From: Adiantum capillus-veneris | Taxonomy: Eukaryota; Streptophyta; Polypodiopsida; Polypodiales; Pteridaceae | Length of the DNA: 60,000 bases | Reading direction: 5' to 3' | Assembly (NCBI GenBank): GCA_014529385.2 | Contig: CM043971.1 | Span: 55,415,209 to 55,475,208, forward strand | In this document: piece after piece, positions 56,316-60,000 of the stretch | How the letters are laid out: every line of letters begins with the position of its first letter | How positions within the stretch are numbered: the stretch's first letter is position 1 | Program-made: the position numbers and the translations under genes | The notes under the pieces: model-generated | The model's database searches: none | Told to the model about the DNA's origin: nothing | What the model saw: the letters and a program-made list of their open reading frames with translations, nothing else

Positions 56316-56600
56316 AAATCTGGTCCTCAATTGTTGTCAAGTTCTCTAATTCTCTCTCTTGCAAAGTATTGTTCATGCCAAGTTGATTAAGTATAATGGT
56401 TATGTTGCTACCGCTAATTAAGCTCACCCTCTATGTTCTCAAAGTAGTCTCATAAAAATGCTCACTATAGTTCTCTTAATTCCGCTATTCTCAAAGTTCA
56501 TAGGCCATTTCCATTACATTGTTAGTTGTTTCTTAAGATGTCAAACTTGAGAAATATGTTACTAAAATAAGGAAATTTGGATCTTAAACATGGCATGCCA
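56316..56600. other. Unassigned DNA after copia LTR
   Basis: No supported feature. Confidence 0.4.
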
Positions 56601-56603
56601 TGG

Positions 56604-58050
56604 TCACCCAATCTTCCACTCAATGAGATTGATCAAATTGCACCCAAACGTATCAAAGATCTCCAGTTCCACTTCATTGCATTCGATTAACCAAATCCAA
56701 TCCAGATGTAGGCCAACCGTAGACATCTTGAACAGAAAGCAATGCTCAACTTTCACTCCTTGCCCAAGAAACCTGCTTCTATGAAAAAAATCATATGTGG
56801 AATCCCTTTTTAGCCGCAGCAAAGAGTCCACACCAAAGCTCTCCTTTGTTGGCCCTTTTCTTATTGCTACCATGGACCTACAAAACCTGTACCACATAAT
56901 TTAGTTACTATGAAATAATATGCACAAGCAAGAGAAACAAGTAATCATCTTACCAATCCTCAACTAAGGGGCCCATTGCTTCAACAATATTTAGAAGTTC
57001 TTGCTCGCCAAGTACATGGCTAGAGCCCCCCTCTTGCATCAAAGTTGTTGTCACAATTTCCTTTGCCACACACATTTGTACCTTTTGTGCACCGGCGTGT
57101 CTATCTACAATGAGGACTCGTGCAACCATTTCTTTAGTTTTATTGGTAAGTCCTTTGGACGTACCATCCCTCGTGTCATGTTGGTGAGTTCCTTGATGTA
57201 ATATCAATTTGCTCATGCTTTCATCCCTTGGCATGACATAATATATGAAGCAATCACATGTACGTAAACAAATGGGTGGCTATCCATAATAGTGGCAAGT
57301 AAGCTTGCCTCCAAGTCCATCACAAAACTCACCCATATAAGGTAATTTCAACATACTACCATTGAAATGTGTCGTGTTTGACTTCCCAAAATTAACCAAT
57401 TTGGGATAACTTTCATTGACACTTTAGGGCACCTACACAATGACTCTTGTGACACACTTTAGGAAATGCGATGTTTGAGGTTTGCGGTTTGGTCCAGTGG
57501 TGTGGATCATGCTTATGTCCATAACATCCATTGGATGAACCTTTCCTAAGGTCGATGGAAACTCAAACACCATGCTACCATTGTTTCCACCATCTTTGAA
57601 AGAAGCTTCATCAAGGTGTTGGGCTTTGTCATTATGTTAAAAAAAGGACAATATACTATTTTTTCTCCTTACCTCATTAGAGTTTTGCAATGCTTGCTCC
57701 CCACAAAGTTGTTTCTTGCTTGGGCTAGTAAGGTTTATGTAGGGAATGTCCACCAGAGGAGCAACCACACCACTCAAATTTGAAACTATTGTCATCTTTG
57801 ACTAGCACCACAAACTTGTAGAGAGAGATTAGTCCATAACATAAAACTCCTCTCCTAAGTAATTGCTTGTTTCTTTTTGTGGCACTTTCAACTCTTCACT
57901 CACAACCATGACAATGGCATGTAGAGCACTAAATGTTTGCAGTGCAACATGCTCTTGCAAATATCTAACCCCAAAAAAATATTCCCATTGGTAAAGGAAA
58001 AATCTCATTCGAAAGAAGGGAAGACTATAGTGCACTACATGGTAGAAGAG
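56604..58050 (-). pseudogene. Unidentified spliced-looking coding fragments
   Basis: On minus, several stretches look protein-coding and end at splice-like donors. 58035-57829 has LQEHVALQTFSALHAIVMVV and KETSNYLGEEFYVMD. 57797-57676 has SGVVAPLVDIPYINLTSPSK and ends AATGAG|GTAAGG. 57640-57430 has NNGSMVFEFPSTLGKVHPMD. 57234-56950 has KEMVARVLIVDRHAGAQKVQ and ends GATTG|GTAAGA. 56897-56604 has SMVAIRKGPTKESFGVDSLL. Stops and frame changes occur between them. I recognise no domain; it may be a decayed host gene or a DNA-transposon ORF. Confidence 0.3.
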
Positions 58051-58242
58051 TTGAAAAATGAGAGTGGAAGTGTCTAATTGTGTTTTGAAGAGTTAAAAGT
58101 AGTTTATATTAATCTTAATAGTTATTGGTATCATTTAATATTTTTTTGGAATCGAGATTAAACTAATTTTTTTAAAATTGTATTCCCTCTTTTCCTCCCA
58201 ATACCCACCTCCTCCCTCCTCTCTCTCTGCCTCCCTCGACTG

Positions 58243-58281
<39 letters not shown>

Positions 58282-58289
58282 CCCCCCCC

Positions 58290-58320
<31 letters not shown>

Positions 58321-58931
58321 ACACACACACACCCCATCCTCCCGCTCTCATTTATCTCTCTCTCTTCATAATAGGGGGCACCCCTTCTAGATACTTTTTT
58401 GAGTTCTCCCACTCTCACTTTTCCCCTCAAAACCATAAACTTTCTCCTTCTATAATTTTCTCCCTCACCCAGTCAAATTCTCGCTCTTTTTTTTTGACAC
58501 CCCTATTATAAAGAAAATGCCAATTCTAACGAGACGAATCGGTCTAAAGGAGTGAAATGCAAAGAAAAAATTCTAGTCCATGCCACTCAAGAGAGCTATT
58601 CCTCTCTTGCAATGACATTCGCGGTTGGTGCGTCCGTATGAATGGCTACACACGTATCGCTGTCGAAGGCTGCACTTACGTCAACGTCCATAAAAGCACA
58701 AAACATAGGTAATGGCCCTCTTACTGATCTCTTTGGATCTGTGGTTTGATAGCCACATTTATTCAGGCTGGATCGATGTGCATGTTGTGCCATACAATCA
58801 CTTGTTGCCACGAATCCCTCTTTGTCATCATTTGGCCAATCCGACCATTAGAACGAATGATGATTGTGTGGCCAAAATCACAACCTCTATAACCAAAAGA
58901 GGTTACCAATCCAATGTGTGTGTGTGTGTGA

Positions 58932-59002
<71 letters not shown>

Positions 59003-59010
59003 GAAGAATA
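58051..59010. repeat. Unassigned DNA with two compound microsatellites
   Basis: (CT)n at about 58242-58278 passing into about 28 C and then (AC)n to about 58332; and (GT)n(GA)n(GAA)n at about 58915-59000. Frames rich in Pro, Ser-Leu or His-Thr across them are artefacts. No gene seen between. Confidence 0.75.
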
Positions 59011-59205
59011 TAGAGGAGAATTTTAACATCGTAGGAACTATCACAAGAGACAATAAATATCTATCTGACAAGGAGAGTTGACACTAGACCGGTTATTCGA
59101 GAGGATAATGGCATAACCAACCTACCACACTTGGGTGATAGAAAGGTTATACCGTTTTCCTCTTTTTTTAAAAAGCACACATACACCCACCAAAATAGCA
59201 CACAC

Positions 59206-59206
59206 A

Positions 59207-59267
<61 letters not shown>
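59206..59267. repeat. (GA)n microsatellite at the edge of an RT fragment
   Basis: About 60 bp of GA preceded by CACACACACG. It abuts the RNase H coding relic exactly after the SRRL codons. Confidence 0.85.
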
Positions 59268-59271
<4 letters not shown>

Positions 59272-60000
59272 TCCAATCTCCTACTTGCGTATGCTATGGC
59301 ATGTCCTTCTTGAAGCAAAACTGCCCCAAGGCATTGTCCACAAGCATCACAATGGAATTCAAAAGGCTTTGAAAGGTCTAGTAATATTAGAACGGTTTGA
59401 GAGGTAAGCTTTGCCTTTAAATTTTCAAAATCTTAATTCTCTTTTACAATCCATAAAAAATTAACATTCTTCTTTGTCGGATCATACAATGGACATGCTA
59501 TGAATAATAATTTTTCTATGAAACATCTATATTTTTCACACATTCCTATAAAGCTTCTTAATTCATTTAGATTTGTTGGTATAGTTCATTTTTTTATTAA
59601 CACCAACTTTTCAAGGTTTATTTGGATCCTTGCTTGAGAGATAATATGACCTGAATAGTGAATCTCTTTTAAGAAAAACTCACTTTTGTTTTGATTAACG
59701 TAAAGCTTATTGTCTCTCAAAACTTGAAATATTACTTGAAGATGCTGCTTATGTTCCTCAATAGACTTCAAGTAGATGATAATGTCATCAAAGAACACTC
59801 TCCTAAAGCTTTGATGAGGTCTAAAGAGCCTCGCCATCATTAGTAGCCAGTGCATTGGTAAGTCCAAAAGGGAGTACCAAGAATTCATATAGGCCAAAAG
59901 TTGTTTGAAAGGTTGTCTTATGAATATCTTTAGGCACTATCCCTATCTGGTGCTAGCTACTTTTGAGCTCTATTCTACTACAATAGGTAGACCCTTGTAG
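59268..60000 (-). pseudogene. Chromodomain-type gypsy RT/RNase H fragment, cut by window edge
   Basis: Minus strand from the window edge: [117 protein letters not shown]. It matches the pol at 38017-40698 part by part but has several stops and a small loss after ALAT. The RNase H stops abruptly at the (GA)n tract near 59267. Confidence 0.8.

Overview
This is a stretch of nuclear DNA from a land plant made almost entirely of LTR retrotransposons and microsatellites. I see no bacterial-style operons, no rRNA or tRNA gene and no convincing intact host gene. The plant assignment rests on the element lineages: a Tat-like Ty3/gypsy element with two RNase H domains and an ORF upstream of gag, chromodomain Ty3/gypsy elements, and Ty1/copia elements. 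The species cannot be fixed. Heavy (CT)n/(GT)n arrays and a 95-nt G tract would fit a repeat-rich non-angiosperm such as a fern, but that is only a guess.

Layout. 1-1437: start of a gypsy-type gag and a copia gag relic, both on minus. 1438-28844: one giant Ty3/gypsy element on minus. Its 933-bp 3' LTR lies at 1438-2370 and its 5' LTR is cut to 87 bp at 28758-28844. Without the insertion it is about 18.2 kb (about 19 kb with a full 5' LTR). In transcription order it has a tRNA-Asp-like primer site, a leader with four copies of a 22-bp palindrome, an upstream ORF, gag, protease, RT, RNase H, two tandem H2C2 zinc modules, integrase core, a second retropepsin, a tail of Trp/Lys repeats, an internal polypurine tract, a spacer with five more palindromes (one split), a coiled-coil ORF of about 1,090 codons, the terminal polypurine tract and the LTR. 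One of the spacer palindromes was split by a young, complete Tat-like element (6160-15361, plus) with nearly identical 1.48-kb LTRs.

28845-37658: two direct copies (4.16 kb each, a handful of differences, 78 bp apart) of a composite block. Each holds a plus-oriented LTR-like end, a minus-oriented chromodomain fragment and a minus-oriented second LTR-like region. 37659-41640: a chromodomain gypsy pol on minus, truncated within gag. 41641-51994: relics (an orphan initiator-Met primer site, a copia gag pseudogene, a SWIM zinc-finger fragment, an inverted LTR relic) mixed with long microsatellites. 51995-56315: a copia element with complete coding domains, one in-frame stop, one frameshift and a 187-bp 3' LTR; no 5' LTR is visible. 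56316-60000: unassigned spliced-looking coding fragments, microsatellites and the edge of another chromodomain gypsy RT.

The best candidate for something undescribed is the giant minus-strand element. It combines two separate retropepsin-like domains (the second after integrase), a duplicated integrase zinc module, an unfamiliar gag N-terminus, a large 3' coiled-coil ORF, and a conserved palindrome array with the same spacing in two non-coding regions. Most coding regions carry single stops or one-base shifts, so these copies are probably not autonomous now.
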